The position numbers were made by a program, and so were the translations under genes. The notes below the pieces were generated by a model. That model was not told the DNA's origin and ran no database searches. It saw only the letters and a program-made list of their open reading frames with translations. Positions 9,890 through 21,800 of a DNA stretch of 64,000 nucleotides are shown piece by piece. The stretch is taken from the NCBI GenBank assembly GCA_037349105.1, contig JAYJMM010000021.1:620001-684000 (forward strand). Reading direction: 5' to 3'. Origin of the DNA: Limnomonas spitsbergensis (Eukaryota; Chlorophyta; Chlorophyceae; Chlamydomonadales). The stretch's first letter is position 1, and every line of letters begins with the position of its first letter.

Positions 9890-10390
9890 CCCATTCCGTG
9901 CACCTCGTCCTGGTGCAGAGCCGTCTAGACAATGCATCATCCTCTCCCAACAGGCGTCATACGCCTGCTCCTCTTCGATTGGCCACCAATTTTAGTGTGC
10001 TCATACCGTGCACTGCAACCTGGCCTGTCCAGGCATCGCATGACCCTCTCCTGACAAGTGTCATCCACCCACACCTTCATCGCATCACCATGAACGCACA
10101 TGGATCTGGATGCAAGGCCTAGACAACGCGTGACCCTTTTCCAACATCCGCCTACTCCCACATCTCTTGACCCTCCATCAGCCAGCCCGTGCGCATGTCG
10201 GCCACCACGGCCTAGGCCGCCTAGACAACGCTTGGCCCTCTGTCAACAAATGTCATCCACCTTGTTTCTCCTCCCTTGACCATCACTTGACAACCTGCGC
10301 CGTATCGTGCACTGCGCCTGCCAGACAATGCGCGACTCTCTCCCTACACGTGTCATCCGCCTGCCCATGTGGCCATATCTGGTTGCAGGG
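9890..10390. repeat. Degenerate tandem repeat, unit about 110-125 bp
   Basis: The phrases GTGCACTGC, AGACAATGC, CTCTC and GTCATCC recur in order about four times (near 9898, 10010, 10200 and 10308). This indicates an old tandem repeat. No protein is supported. Confidence 0.5.
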
Positions 10391-10689
10391 CTGTTTTGTA
10401 TCAGATGTGTGAATCTCCCACACATGTTTCATCCATCCGCCCACGCCCTTATCTCATCCCCATCACACCCATGAGCCAGTGGACCCATCGATCCATCATC
10501 CCTGGGCACAGCAGCAGCATGGCGCCTCAAATCAGCAAGGCCTTGGCTCAGGATAATATGACACAACACACAGAACAGGGGCACAGGAGGGGTGTGGGCT
10601 CAGAGTGGGGGTGCACAAAATCACTACATCAGCAAAGATGGACAACAGCCAGATACGTACAGCAGTACATCGTATCCAGGGCATATTTT

Positions 10690-10850
10690 CGTGTGCCAAA
10701 CCACCTTCGGCAGGCCACTGTCCGGCCATCCAGATCCAATGGAAACGATCCGAGCCCACCTGCGGCCGGAGGCTTGGGCTGCAGAGCTGACTGCATCAGG
10801 CCCCCTCAGCCGTAGGCTGTGATGTAGCTGAACTGTAGCTGAATCGCGCT
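10690..10850 (-). repeat. Short interspersed repeat, copy 1
   Basis: Member of a dispersed family of about 150-190 bp. In family orientation its landmarks are a head with TTCAGCTAC and a duplicate AGCTACA, then the middle phrase GGTTTGGTCCCCATT, then GGTCTGGTGCGCACTAAAA at the tail. This copy is inverted and ends near 10850 with TGATGTAGCTGAA. Confidence 0.6.
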
Positions 10851-11202
10851 AGAGCAAGCATTGCTTGCATCGTAGTTCACCCCTTCCAAAGAAGCCACAT
10901 CCAATTCTGCAAATCTAGCTACACGATAAAATGCCTCTATGAGCCAACAAACCCCTTGAGGCCTGCCACATGAACAAGGTAGACCTTTGAAGAGCTGCCC
11001 CACGCTACGAACAGGGAACCCTCTCTGCACCGCTTCGATGATCTGCCCTGCCCTTGAAATCCAGCACCCCTCGGCCCCTTAAGACGTACTTCTGACGGTG
11101 AAGCCGCCTACAGCTACAAGACACACATACTAAGCAGTGTAGACAGCCCTGCCCTGTTCACCCAGCACCTCCCCCACCCCCTCTCTGACCCTCTTAACGC
11201 AC

Positions 11203-14200
11203 TTGTGACTGCAAAGACACCTCCGATGACCGCACACAGGCGCACTAGGAAATGCATGAAGGAAGGCGGCCGGTCGTTGACGGACACGATAATGGGCGAG
11301 ATGTCGTACATGATATCCACCGCAGCAAGGACGCCTGCGTGGGGGGACAGCCAGTTTTGAGGTGATTAAGCTACAGTTCAGCTACATCATGACGATGTGC
11401 AAGATGTCGTACATGACATAAACAGCAGCAAGGACGCCTGCATGGGGGAACAGCCAGTGTTCAAGTGATTCAGCTACAGTTCAGCTACAGCTCGAAGATG
11501 CGCAATATGTCATATATGATTTTAAAAGCAGCAATGACACCAGCGTGGGGGGACAACCAGTGTTCAATTGAAGGTGATCTCCGGGACATATGAGGCCAGA
11601 ACCCTAAAATGTTTCATTGGGTGATTCAGCAACAATTCAGCTACACCATGACGATGCACAAGATGTTGTACATGATATAACAGCATCAATGACAATTGAC
11701 ACCTGAAAGGAGCCAGTCCGTTTCAATGTTTCATTGAGAGGTTAATTCAGCTACAATTCAGTCGCATCATGACGATTTAGCTGATGAGCAGCTGAAGCAC
11801 CATTAAATTAGCAGTGTTTGATGCTTCTTTCGAAAGGGTGCTCAAGGCCTGAGAGGGATCTTACCGGGGCATAAGGGATGGGGGCGCTGCAAGATCAAGA
11901 TGCCAGATAAGATGTATCATGTATGATATAGGATAAAGCTGCAAGATTTAAGATCCAGATGCAAGATGTTAGATCTAGATGCAAGATTGAAGTGCCACAT
12001 GCAAGAGGCAAGATAAGCTGCAAGATACTGGTATAAGATAATTCGATGAAGTTGCAAGATTTAAGATCCAGATTCAACATGGCTCTCCTGCGGATTAAGG
12101 GGACGCTTACCGGGGACGTCGGGTATTGGTGCGCTGTACTCGCTAACACTGTACTGGTGCGTCTCCGTCATACGTCCCATGCGGCTGTGGTACACAGTGG
12201 GGACAACCTGCGCTCCGCAGCAGCAGAGGGGCGAAGCAACCGGGGGGGAGGGGGGGTGAGAGAGGCAGGTAGGGCTAGCAGCAGAGGGGCAAAGAGGGGC
12301 GAAGCAACCGGGGGGGAGGGGGGATGAGAGAGGCAGGTAGGGCCAGCAGCAGACGGCAGCAGGGACAGCCAAGGAAATTAAACCACGTTGTCAAAACTGA
12401 GGAGTGATGAGGCGGTGGTATGGCAATTGCAAGCTGACGGTTGAATCCTGGAGTGACAGAGATCGGGCAGCACAGCCATGGCCCTCAAGCTCAGCAGCTG
12501 TGTGTTCCGGCAACTCATCTGCTACCAGCGTCATTTCAACTGCTTACGTTGTAGTGCTTAAGCTACAACCCTACCTACGGCTGACAGGATTTGTTGCAGC
12601 GAGCAGTGTTGCTTGGGCAACCTGCACTAGGCTGGTCAAGGTTTCGTCGCATTTGGCTCAAAGTGGTGGCCGCCCAGTGGGTAGGTGCGCAAAACAAGAT
12701 AAACCCTGGTAATTCCTACATAAATGCCTGACTCAGTGGCTTGGAACCTCCTGGGCTGGCAAATCGCCTTGTACTCATGAAGCCATCACAACAGCAGAGA
12801 CCCACCGTCAAAACAAGAAAGAGCGTGTTAGGTCAGGGCAGACACAGGCACCGTTGTTTCTTTCTCATGGCTCAGCAGTTCAGCTACCAACCGGCCTTTA
12901 GTCAAAAGGCATCATGGATGACCTGCCATGCTGCCTGGGCTGCCAGCCGGTCCAAGTTTGGTCCCCATTGGGCCATTCTCAGCCGCGGGGCGGCCAGCCA
13001 GAAGAGGCCTTCTTGCCAGTGAAAACTTAATACTGCAATGCTCATGCCCGCACCGGCCATCTCCTCCTACCTTGATGAAGTATTTGAACGCCTGGTACTG
13101 TTTCCCCGTCACGATCCGCTCAAAGCCATCCAGGGGGTTGACTAAACCGGGGTAATGTGGTCCAAAGGACAGCTCGTTGACGTGATGCGTCATGTTGAGT
13201 ACTTTGGGTATGTGATGGTCGCCCAGCAGCTGATCAGAGGAAGAGGTGAGCAGTATGGGTTGATTTCCATAAGATGGGCTCACAATGATTCACGTTAATT
13301 TTGGTGGCTTGTGAGCGCATCAGTAAGGTTCTTCGGGTTATTGATTGATGTTCAACGAGGGTTTATCAGTTTCTGGGTGGGGTGGGGTTGAGTTCATAGG
13401 TCCATGAGACAAGACTGACATGATCTTATGGACATGACCAGTGACCAGGCTTCAGAGGGGTTTGGTCTGTGCACAAGATGTTGGCGCTACAGAGATGGCG
13501 GCAACCTAGCATCATGCATTCATGCATCATCTAACCTGTTCAAAATGTCCACTCAAGAGGGCGCAGTGATGAAGGGCAGGGGGCCAAACACAAGCGACAG
13601 CATGGCCCAGGCCATAGGCTATGCAGATGCCATAGAGGGTACTCCTTCCCGACAAGCTCCCACGCTATGTGTGCCTTGAATGCAACGACACCGTTATTTC
13701 CCTCAAATAACCCCAATGAACACTGGGGTCCAACTTCCAAGCACCACGGGCTCTTAGGCGGATGACCCCCCATCACCATAACTGAATTAAGTCCCATCGA
13801 GCACTGGGCATACATACCTGAGGCAGCAGCTGGAAAACCATATGCTGGTGCACTGAGAGGTGGATTCGGCCGGCCACCCGCTTGACTGTCATATCCCCTG
13901 CCATCCGGCAGCCCTCGTGGTGCCCCTCCTCATCCTCCATCTCCGACAAATGCTGGGCATGGAGCAGGGTAAGTTTTAGCGCGCTTCATAAGCAGGAGCA
14001 GGGCACTTCTCGTGCGCTAGAAAAAGGCCCACAGCTGGGAGGGCCTGGTGGAGAAATCTCTGGTTCTGCGGCCACCGGCTGGCGGCCGGCCAAGGTTTGG
14101 TCCCCATCAGCCCGGTGGAGAACGGTAGATTGGTAGCCCCCCAAAGGGCATCTGGTGCGCACTTGAATCAACACCAGTGTGAAGGAGGGGAAAGCGGGAA

Positions 14201-15475
14201 GATTTCAGGGTTCTTGAGTGAGTAGGTACCTACAGCAGGGGCCATGCAGCCTGCCAGGATGCGCTCTGCACTGGCAATGCGCGGGGCACTGGCTAACGAA
14301 TATGTAAGGAGCTCATAGCGTGTGCTCAGCGAATGTTGGCAGCTGTGCATATTGGCGGGAAGTGGGTGCCTGTCAATCAACCACAGGCTGAGTGCATGCT
14401 TGTCTTTGATGTGGCCATGAAAAGCTCTCTAACCATTATGGCTTGAGGAATGGTGACGTTAAGAGTGAACAGTTTATGCCTCGCCTTCATGGCTTGAAAG
14501 ATCTTGGCGCTTAGGTTCAGGGCTCGTGCCTCACCTTCATGGCTTGCGGAATGTTGACGTTCATCATGCCTCCCCCCATGCCGTCCTCTATCATTTGCTG
14601 GGACTGGGGCGTCACATACTCTGCCTTGCCAATCTTTTTCCCGGTGCCATCCAGTCGGTGCTTGTGGAGGTTCATACCCTTGGCGAAGCTGACGTCAGTC
14701 TCGACAGTGCCTGAGGGGGGAAGACACTCAAATCATTTGTTGTAATGCACGTCTGCTACACTTCAGCTACATGATAGCCTGCGGCTGTGCGTGCCTTGTG
14801 CAGCAAGGCCTGCAGCTCTGGCCACCGGCTGGTCATGGTTTGGTCCCCATTCGCCCAGTGGTGGGATGGCGGCCGCCCGGCAGGCTCCCAGAAGGATCTA
14901 GTGCGCACAAGAAAAGCACTAGGGACAGCCGTAGTTGCAGAAACAGAACAGGCATGGTCATGCCACGGTTGCAGGAGCAGAACAAATTACGCCATGCCCA
15001 GGGCACAGCATGTCAGGTGCTTCTTGCATGCCTGGGACAGGATGCTGCCTTGCCTGATATGTCGAGGACGTCCATGCTGAGGACAGCGCATGGCACCACC
15101 GGAAACGTGATATCTAGGTTGATTCTGAGGTCGTGCCGCCGCTCTAGGTCCACCGACATCTATTGTGGGAGGGAAATGGTCAGTGGTTGTTGCACGCCAT
15201 GTAGGTACCACAGGTATGGAACACGGCTTGCCTTGGTGACTCTGTGTAACTTCCAGAAGTATCCGAGCTCGTGAAAAAATAGAAAGCATGCCAAGGAAGC
15301 GCCTACGAGCGTGACTGCGTTTTTGATTGAACGGACCAAGTTAGATCTTCGGACACGAGACAGAGTTTTGATTGAACCCGGGCTTCTTACCAATTGCACC
15401 ATGCATGGTCTGCTTAGTGAGATGCGCCTCGGGCCTGGCGTACGCAGACAACCGGGCTAACGACATTTTTGCCAT
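11203..15475 (-). CDS. ERGIC/Erv41-type ER-Golgi cargo receptor, eight exons resolved
   Basis: Exons (high to low): 15475-15391, 15314-15232, 15159-15054, 14710-14535, 13952-13818, 13229-13071, 12207-12111, 11334-11203. They join in frame to 324 residues plus an unresolved C-terminus, perhaps an exon near 11050-10990. Family hallmarks are an N-terminal membrane segment (LVGASLACFLFFHELGYF), INLDITFPVVPC in the lumenal domain, GCRMAGDMTVKRVAG, LSFGPHYPGLVNPLDG, YFIK joined to VVPT, QYSV, MYDISPIIV and the second membrane segment HFLVRLCAVIGGVFAV. The Cys-rich stretch of Erv46/ERGIC3 is absent, so Erv41/ERGIC2 fits better. These proteins cycle between ER and Golgi in COPI and COPII vesicles as cargo receptors. 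Two introns, after 15232 and after 15054, start with GC and not GT. Several exon edges are duplicated in the introns. Confidence 0.88.
11299..11710. repeat. 103 bp tandem copies of an exon start and its 3' splice site
   Basis: The start of the last resolved exon of the cargo receptor gene, with its acceptor (around 11301-11345), recurs at about 11404 and 11507, exactly 103 bp apart. A more diverged copy lies at about 11662. The copies still encode recognisable variants of the exon (HAGVLAAV then YVMYDI, and FKIIYDI) but run into stop codons. Confidence 0.8.
12215..12355. repeat. G-rich tandem duplication next to a 3' splice site
   Basis: Two copies of an about 60-70 bp unit holding GGGGCGAAGCAACCGGGGGG and GAGAGAGGCAGGTAGGG. 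They start directly upstream (minus strand) of the acceptor at 12208. On the minus strand they supply C-rich tracts, and the plus-strand G-runs could form quadruplexes. Confidence 0.7.
12869..13028 (+). repeat. Short interspersed repeat, copy 2
   Basis: Carries CAGTTCAGCTACCAACC at the head and GTTTGGTCCCCATTGGGCC in the middle. Lies in an intron of the cargo receptor gene, opposite to its transcription. Confidence 0.7.
14018..14163 (+). repeat. Short interspersed repeat, copy 3
   Basis: Carries AAGGTTTGGTCCCCATCAG and the tail CATCTGGTGCGCACTTGA. Lies in an intron of the cargo receptor gene. Confidence 0.7.
14425..14575. repeat. Tandem copies of an exon end and its 5' splice site
   Basis: The 3' edge of the exon 14710-14535 with its donor (plus-strand phrase CACCTTCATGGCTTGCGG) recurs at about 14477 (CGCCTTCATGGCTTGAAAG) and about 14427 (AACCATTATGGCTTGAGG), with about 53 bp between copies. 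The inner copy has a GC-type donor and the outer copy a GT-type donor. Confidence 0.75.
14753..14925 (+). repeat. Short interspersed repeat, copy 4
   Basis: One of the best-preserved copies: CTACACTTCAGCTACATGA head, CATGGTTTGGTCCCCATTCG middle, TAGTGCGCACAAGAAAAGC tail. In an intron of the cargo receptor gene. Confidence 0.8.
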
Positions 15476-15826
15476 TTTGTTTCAGGCTGCGCAGCTGCAG
15501 AAGTGGTGTCAATACAACTAGATGTGCACCATATCTGTGGATGGGGGAAAGATGAGCGCAGGTGACCTAGCTAGAACGGATCGTCAATCATGAGGGGGTT
15601 CACACGGTGCTTCATACTTGCAGTGAAAGATACAGTCGCGGTCGAGGCCTTGTTGACAGTCAAAGGGCGGAAAAGTCACGGCAGACCAGCAATATTAACG
15701 CGCACATCAGGCATATCCCATTAATTTATCGCGGGTCGCCGTTCGACGCAACCTCTGCGCAGAATAACAGTTCCAGCTGGCGTTCATCATCGGATAGGAC
15801 GATAGGACGACTATCCAGGGGCAAGC
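15476..15826. promoter_or_regulatory. Divergent (shared) promoter region
   Basis: These 351 bp separate the ATG of the cargo receptor gene (minus, 15475) from the ATG of the ankyrin gene (plus, 15827). The two genes must draw their core promoters from this interval. No TATA-like motif stands out. Start-site mapping would be needed to tell whether it is one bidirectional promoter. Confidence 0.6.
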
Positions 15827-18800
15827 ATGCAGGGGATTTTCAGGGAAGCTGAGGCGGGTCGCCTGCCACAAGTGAAACGAATTGTATCAGCATTCCCTGC
15901 GTCAGTTTCAGCAAAGAATAACAAGGTACGGTATGCTGGCAGCCATGCTGTACCGCCTTGCCCTCCATGCACCGCTCACTTCACCGTGCCTTTCTCAGCC
16001 TATCCCTTCCCTTTGATTCACAGGATAGGACAGCCCTGCACCTTGCAGCCGCTGCAGGCCACTCGGATGTTGTTTGCGAGCTGCTGTCTCAGGGGGCCAA
16101 ACATGACCTCCCTGACAAGGATGGCAATTTACCCGTACACATGGCGGCAGAGCAGGCAAGAGCATCACAATGCCCCCCATAATGACAGTCTTCCATACCA
16201 CAGGCTTCAGACAAACTACTTTTGTTTCTATTATATTTAACGATGAATTAAGGAGGGCAGTTGAATGGCTTCCTAGGCTGCCTGAGTACTAAAACCCATC
16301 CGCTGGTGCTGTGAGTGTGTTCTTGTGCGCAAAAAACGCTTTTCGATCTGCCGGGCGGCCAGCACTGTTCCAATTGAACAATTGGCAAATTGACTCACTG
16401 CAACAAGCCCTGGCAGCGGCAGGCCGTGATGTAGCTAAGTGTAGCTGAATCTCCCTAAGTAAACAGTGTGGTGTGCACTTGCAGGGCCGCGAGCCAGCGG
16501 TAATTGAGCTGCTGACAGGGGCCGGCCGCCGTCTGGCACTCAAGATAAGACGCAACGATGGAGCCACCCCCTTGCGTACGATGAGAAGGAGGGAGGGGGC
16601 TGACCTAAAACGGACATCATAACAGCATAATATTTTGTGTTGTCGTAACGGGCATAATATGCCGGCAAAAAATGCCTGTTGTCTCCGTCTCACCATTGCC
16701 GTGTCTTGCAGAGGGTGTCCTAAGTTATGTGAAGCCTACCAATCCTTGTTAAAGCAATGTAGGCTGCATCAGTGATTATTTTAGTGCGCCTTTGGAGGCT
16801 GCCGAGCGACCACCATGGGGCCCATGGGAACCACGTGTTGGCCGGCCTGCAGCCGGTGGCGCAAGCAACAGGGCTTGCTACACCAGGCCCCCACGGCCGC
16901 AGGCTGTGATGTAGCTGATTTGTAGCTGAAGCACTGTAAAATCAATAACCGTGCGCAAGAGCTGCTCCTCAATGGCGCCATGGTTGTCCCCGCAGATCTG
17001 GCAGTCAGAAACGGTCATGTCGGTGTGGCTGGATTGTTTATCGACTACGGTGCCAGGACAGATGTCAAAGACAAGGTGCGGTACACAGTATCTAAGCACC
17101 CATTCAATAGCCTTTGCGGAAGAAGCAAGCTGTACGGACCTGAAATAACAGAGGAATAGTAACCCACGGCCCACGGTTCTATTTCTTGCTTCCATGTTAA
17201 TCCACTGTCCCTTTCTTTTCAGACATTAAAGGCCTTGATACACTCGCCAACGCTGCATTTCTCCTCCTTACCACTCCACCCGCAGGCCGGACAGACGCCC
17301 ATAGATCTTGCGGCCGGAGATGAGGCCATGCTCAGCGTGCTGATGCTGCCACCAGCCAACCAGATGCCAATCAGCCCGCTCATATCCGCACCCACCCCAC
17401 GGATCTCCCAGGCTGGCCTGCCCCCTCCCTCCCCTAACGGTAGGACCAGCATCAGCGGGATCGGCGGGGGCCGGCCGCCGACGCTGCACGCCTGGGGAGC
17501 GGTGGGGAACAGTGGCGGGCTGCCAGCGCCGCCAGACCTGGGAAGGCAGGACGTTGCTCGGGTGGAGCCCGCTCGCCCAGCGGTGAACGTAACCATCGGT
17601 GCAGTGGTGCCCCCAGCCGCTGCCCCCTGCATCCCCAACGCAATCCCTGCTGCGAAGGATGCAGGGCGGGTGGGGGCGGTGCATCGGCCCGTCAATGGCA
17701 GGCCCGGCCTGGCCCCAGGGCCTTTACCCGGCGCCCGCAACGCGACGCCCAGGATGCAGTTTACCGCTGCTCCCAAGGCTGTAAACAACAACAACAACGT
17801 TAGCCCAGCAGGTGGGGGGAGGCAGTGCAGTGCACAGGGTGGTATGCCGGTGGGGGGTGGCAGTGCAGGGCACAGGGTGGTATGCCGGTGGGGGGAGGCA
17901 GTGCAGGGCACAGGGTGGTATGCCGGTGGGGGGAGGCAGTGCAGGGCACAGGGTGGTATGCCGGTGGGGGGAGGCAGTGCAGGGCACAGGGTGGTATGCC
18001 GGTGGGGGGAGGCAGTGCAGTGCACAGGGTGGTATGCCGGTGGGGGGTGGCAGTGCAGGGCACAGGGTGGTATGCCGGTGGGGGGAGGCAGTGCAGGGCA
18101 CAGGGTGGTATGCCGGTGGGGGGTGGCAGTGCAGGCCCCGGGTGGTATGCCGGTGGGGGGAGGCAGTGCAGGGCACAGGGTGGTATGCCGGTGGGGGGAG
18201 GCAGTGCAGGGCACAGGGTGGTATGCCGGTGGGGGGAGGCAGTGCAGGGCACAGGGTGGTATGCCGGTGGGGGTAGGCAGTGCAGGGCACAGGGTGGTAT
18301 GCGGGTGGGGGGTGGCAGTGCAGTGCACAGGGTGGTATGCCGGTGGGGGGAGGCAGTGCAGGGCACAGGGTGGTATGCCGGTGGGGGGAGGCAGTGCAGG
18401 GCACAGGGTGGTATGCCGGTGGGGGGTAGCAGTGCAGGGCACAAGGTGGTATGCCGGTGGGGGGAGGCAGTGCAGGGCACAGGGTGGTATGCCGGTGGGG
18501 GGTGGCAGTGCAGGGCACAGGGTGGTATGCCGGTGGGGGGTGGCAGTGCAGGGCACTAGGTGGTATGCCGGTGGGGGGTGGCAGTGCAGGGCACAGGGTG
18601 GTATGCCGGTGGGGGGAGGCAGTGCAGGGCACAGGGTGGTATGCCGGTGGGGGGAGGCAGTGCAGGGCACAGGGTGGTATGCTGGTGCTCCCAAGGCTGT
18701 CAGCAACAACAACAACGTTGGCCCAGCAGGTGATGGGGTGGCAGTGCAGGGCACAGGGCTGTGTATGTCAGTGCTGTTCAGGCTGTCAGTAGCAGCTGTA

Positions 18801-21800
18801 GCAGCTTAAGCCCGTCGGGTCCAGGGTGGCAGCAGGACGTACGTCCATACTCCATACCCTAAGTCCTAGTTCAGGTTAAGGGTTGACCCTCATTCCTCAA
18901 CCGCAGACTAGGGGTTGAAGCGGGAAGTTTGGCTGTCCCCTCAAACCATTCAAGGCAAGAAGAGTGTGACGTGTTGATGTACCGCACGTTGCATTGCCCC
19001 ATTTGACCCCTGGGGAACTAACAAACCACTCCTGGTCCTCCTGGCTCTCATGTTCAGTGTGATGCACAGGTATTTGTTTCAGGATGCTTCAGCTCCAACC
19101 TAGCCTACAGCTTAGACGAGGTGGACTGGGTGTAGGCAGCCCTGTTCCTGGGGCTACTGACGGCAATAGGTCGGTAAAGGTTTTATCCTCATGGGCTTTC
19201 AGGGGTGTGGCCGCCCACCTGGGCCCGGGCATCGGCCAGGTGGGCAGCCACCACTGGGCGAGACCGGGCGACTGGGCGGCTCGGGCATCGGCCCACCAGT
19301 GGATGCTGCCACCCAAAGGTAGTCTGGTGCTTAGAAATATCAACACTGCTGCTGTACCTATGGATTGAAACCGGTTTAATTATACACTCCCTCAGGGCCT
19401 ACTGCAGCAGCCAATGCCGCGGCCCTTGCCAAGCTCGTGAGCGATTTGGAAGCGATGCATCAGGCGCAGGCTCTTGCCAGCGAACGCATGGATCGCTCCG
19501 AGGCAGCTGCGAGAAGCTCCGGCCAGGAGGTGGCGCAACAGCTGGCTGAGGCTCTGCTGGTCATCTCAGAACAAGCTAGGTGAGTGGGATGGGGTATAAG
19601 GGTGCGCCTGGCAGGCAAGTGGGATAGGCTCTACTTGGGTACCCCGGTGGTCTGGATCCGGATCCAGGGGATCACAGTGGATCCGGATCCGAAGGATCAT
19701 GGCAGATCACAATGAAACAGGATCTGGATCCGGTGGATATCCGTGGATCCGGCTTCCCATACAATGCAGAGCGTGTCACCCCATCAGCCGCTGCTGCATG
19801 CCTGCACGCCATCCCGTCCGTAAGACATGCCTAGACTCTTCTTCATGCTGCACCAGTGCACTATATCAATTGCGGCTTCGTGCCACCTGCCTTTGTCCCC
19901 GTTGCTGCCCTGCTCCTGCAGGCTGCTAGGTGATGTGGAAGGGAGGTTGAAGCTGCAGGAGGAGCGGGGCAAGGAGGGCCGCTCGCGCATGGATGGCATA
20001 GAGGATCAGATGGCGGCCAGGCAGGTGACGCAGGTGTGCAGGGCGCGAGCGAAGAAGGCAGGAAGCGGAAGGGAACGAGTGCGCTGCTCTCGATGCCTCG
20101 AGGGCGAATTAGGGCTTGTCGGTTTGTAGCGCAGGGGGCGCTTGGTCGGCATTGCTGCCCAGCAGGCGTTCATGCGACTTTTACATTCTTCGTCTGGATT
20201 TGCATGCTTGCTCCGGCTGCTGATGTGTGTGGTCGTCACTCGGCTGTCCTTCGATCTTCATGGCGTTTGGGCTGATGAGGTTGCTGCCAGTCTGTGGTTT
20301 GTTTGGGTCACTGTTTCTTTCAGGATGCTTCAGCTACACTTCAGCTATAGGGGCGGCCGGATGCAGCATGCCCAGCTGCTTGTCACCCCCGGCCATAGGC
20401 CAACCCATGTTTGGTTCCCCTCAGCCCCATGGCTGTCCATCGGCCTGCCAAAGGTGGTCTGGTGCGCACTAAAAAAAGTACTAGTTCCTTAACTCAAACT
20501 CCTTAGCCCTAAACACTGATTAGGTACATAACCTTCAGTCCTCTACTGTAGAGTGTAGATCCTGCCCATAGTGAGCATTGACAGGTTGACACGCGTCCGC
20601 TGGCCAGGTTTTGCAGCCGAAAACGGCTAAGTGGCACCGACATGTAGAACGACAGAACGATATACGGCTTGGGGCTTGGATGATGTGGAACACATCACCC
20701 ACACATAATTGTTGCGGTACATGTGTACTGCCTTGCAGGAGGGTGAGGAACACGTCATCCCCCTCCCACACAATTATTGAGGTACATGTGTAATGCCTTG
20801 CAGGAGGGTGAGGAACACATCACCCACCCACAATTATTGATGCACATGTGTACTGCGTTGCAGGAGGGTGAGGAACACAATACCCCCCCCTCCGTTAGTG
20901 AGGTATATTTGTACTGCCTTGCAAGAGGGTGGGGAACACATCACCCACCCACAGTTATTGATGTACATGTGTACTGCCTTGCAGGAGGGTGCTGTGCGGG
21001 CGCTGCAGCAGGGGTTGAGTCATGCGGAGAAGGAGCAGCTGGCGGCGCATGCGGCCGTGCAGGGCCTTGTGAAGCAGGTGTCCAGTCTGGCAGCCAGCGC
21101 ACAGGCAGCTAAGGAAGAGGGGGGTGGCGCAGGAGCATCCTCAGAGGACGCAAAGGTGCGGCTAGGGAGGATGTCGCACGGCCGGTCGGGCCAGAAAGGT
21201 GCTGACGTGACGGTCTGATGAAGAGCCTTTGGATCTGCCACATTTTTCATGCAGAAAGGTCGACTTAGTCCAGCACTGGACTGATGCGCGTGGCTGTCGT
21301 CGCCCCCAGGTCCGGATGGGTGCAACTCCATTAGACAGCACTCTATGTTTCCCTTCCTTTTCCGCACCCGGCCGCCTCTTCACTGCACTCCTGTGTTTCT
21401 GATACACTGCATGCTTTGCTGGCCCTGATGAACCTGGTGTTGTTGCAGCTGCATCATGACGTTAGTTAGCGGCCCCCCCTCCTCACTGCATGTGTGTGAT
21501 CTGCTGCAGGTTTGGCAGGCCCAGATGGATCTGGTAGTGCTGCAGCTGCATCAGATTACGTCACGCTCGGCCTCTCGGGAGGACCTCGAGGACCTCAGGA
21601 ACAAGCTCAAGCAGGTGGGTTGGAGCTTTGTGGCAACGGACAGAGGGTGAAGATGTCCCGCGCAGGACAGCGCAAACCCTGCATCTCAATTTTTTGTGTT
21701 TAATCCTAAGCGTTTAAGCCGTGCGGGACAGCGCAAAACCCTGCATCTCAAGCCATCCGCTGTAGCCATGGATTTTTACACTCACAATTGTGTTTGAAGT

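Noticed and set aside
17219..18754. Very long minus-strand frames (511, 302 and 226 codons) rich in His/Pro/Cys
   Set aside because: They are the reverse complement of the 38 bp minisatellite, which happens to lack stops in every frame. The plus strand carries the ankyrin gene exon with family motifs.
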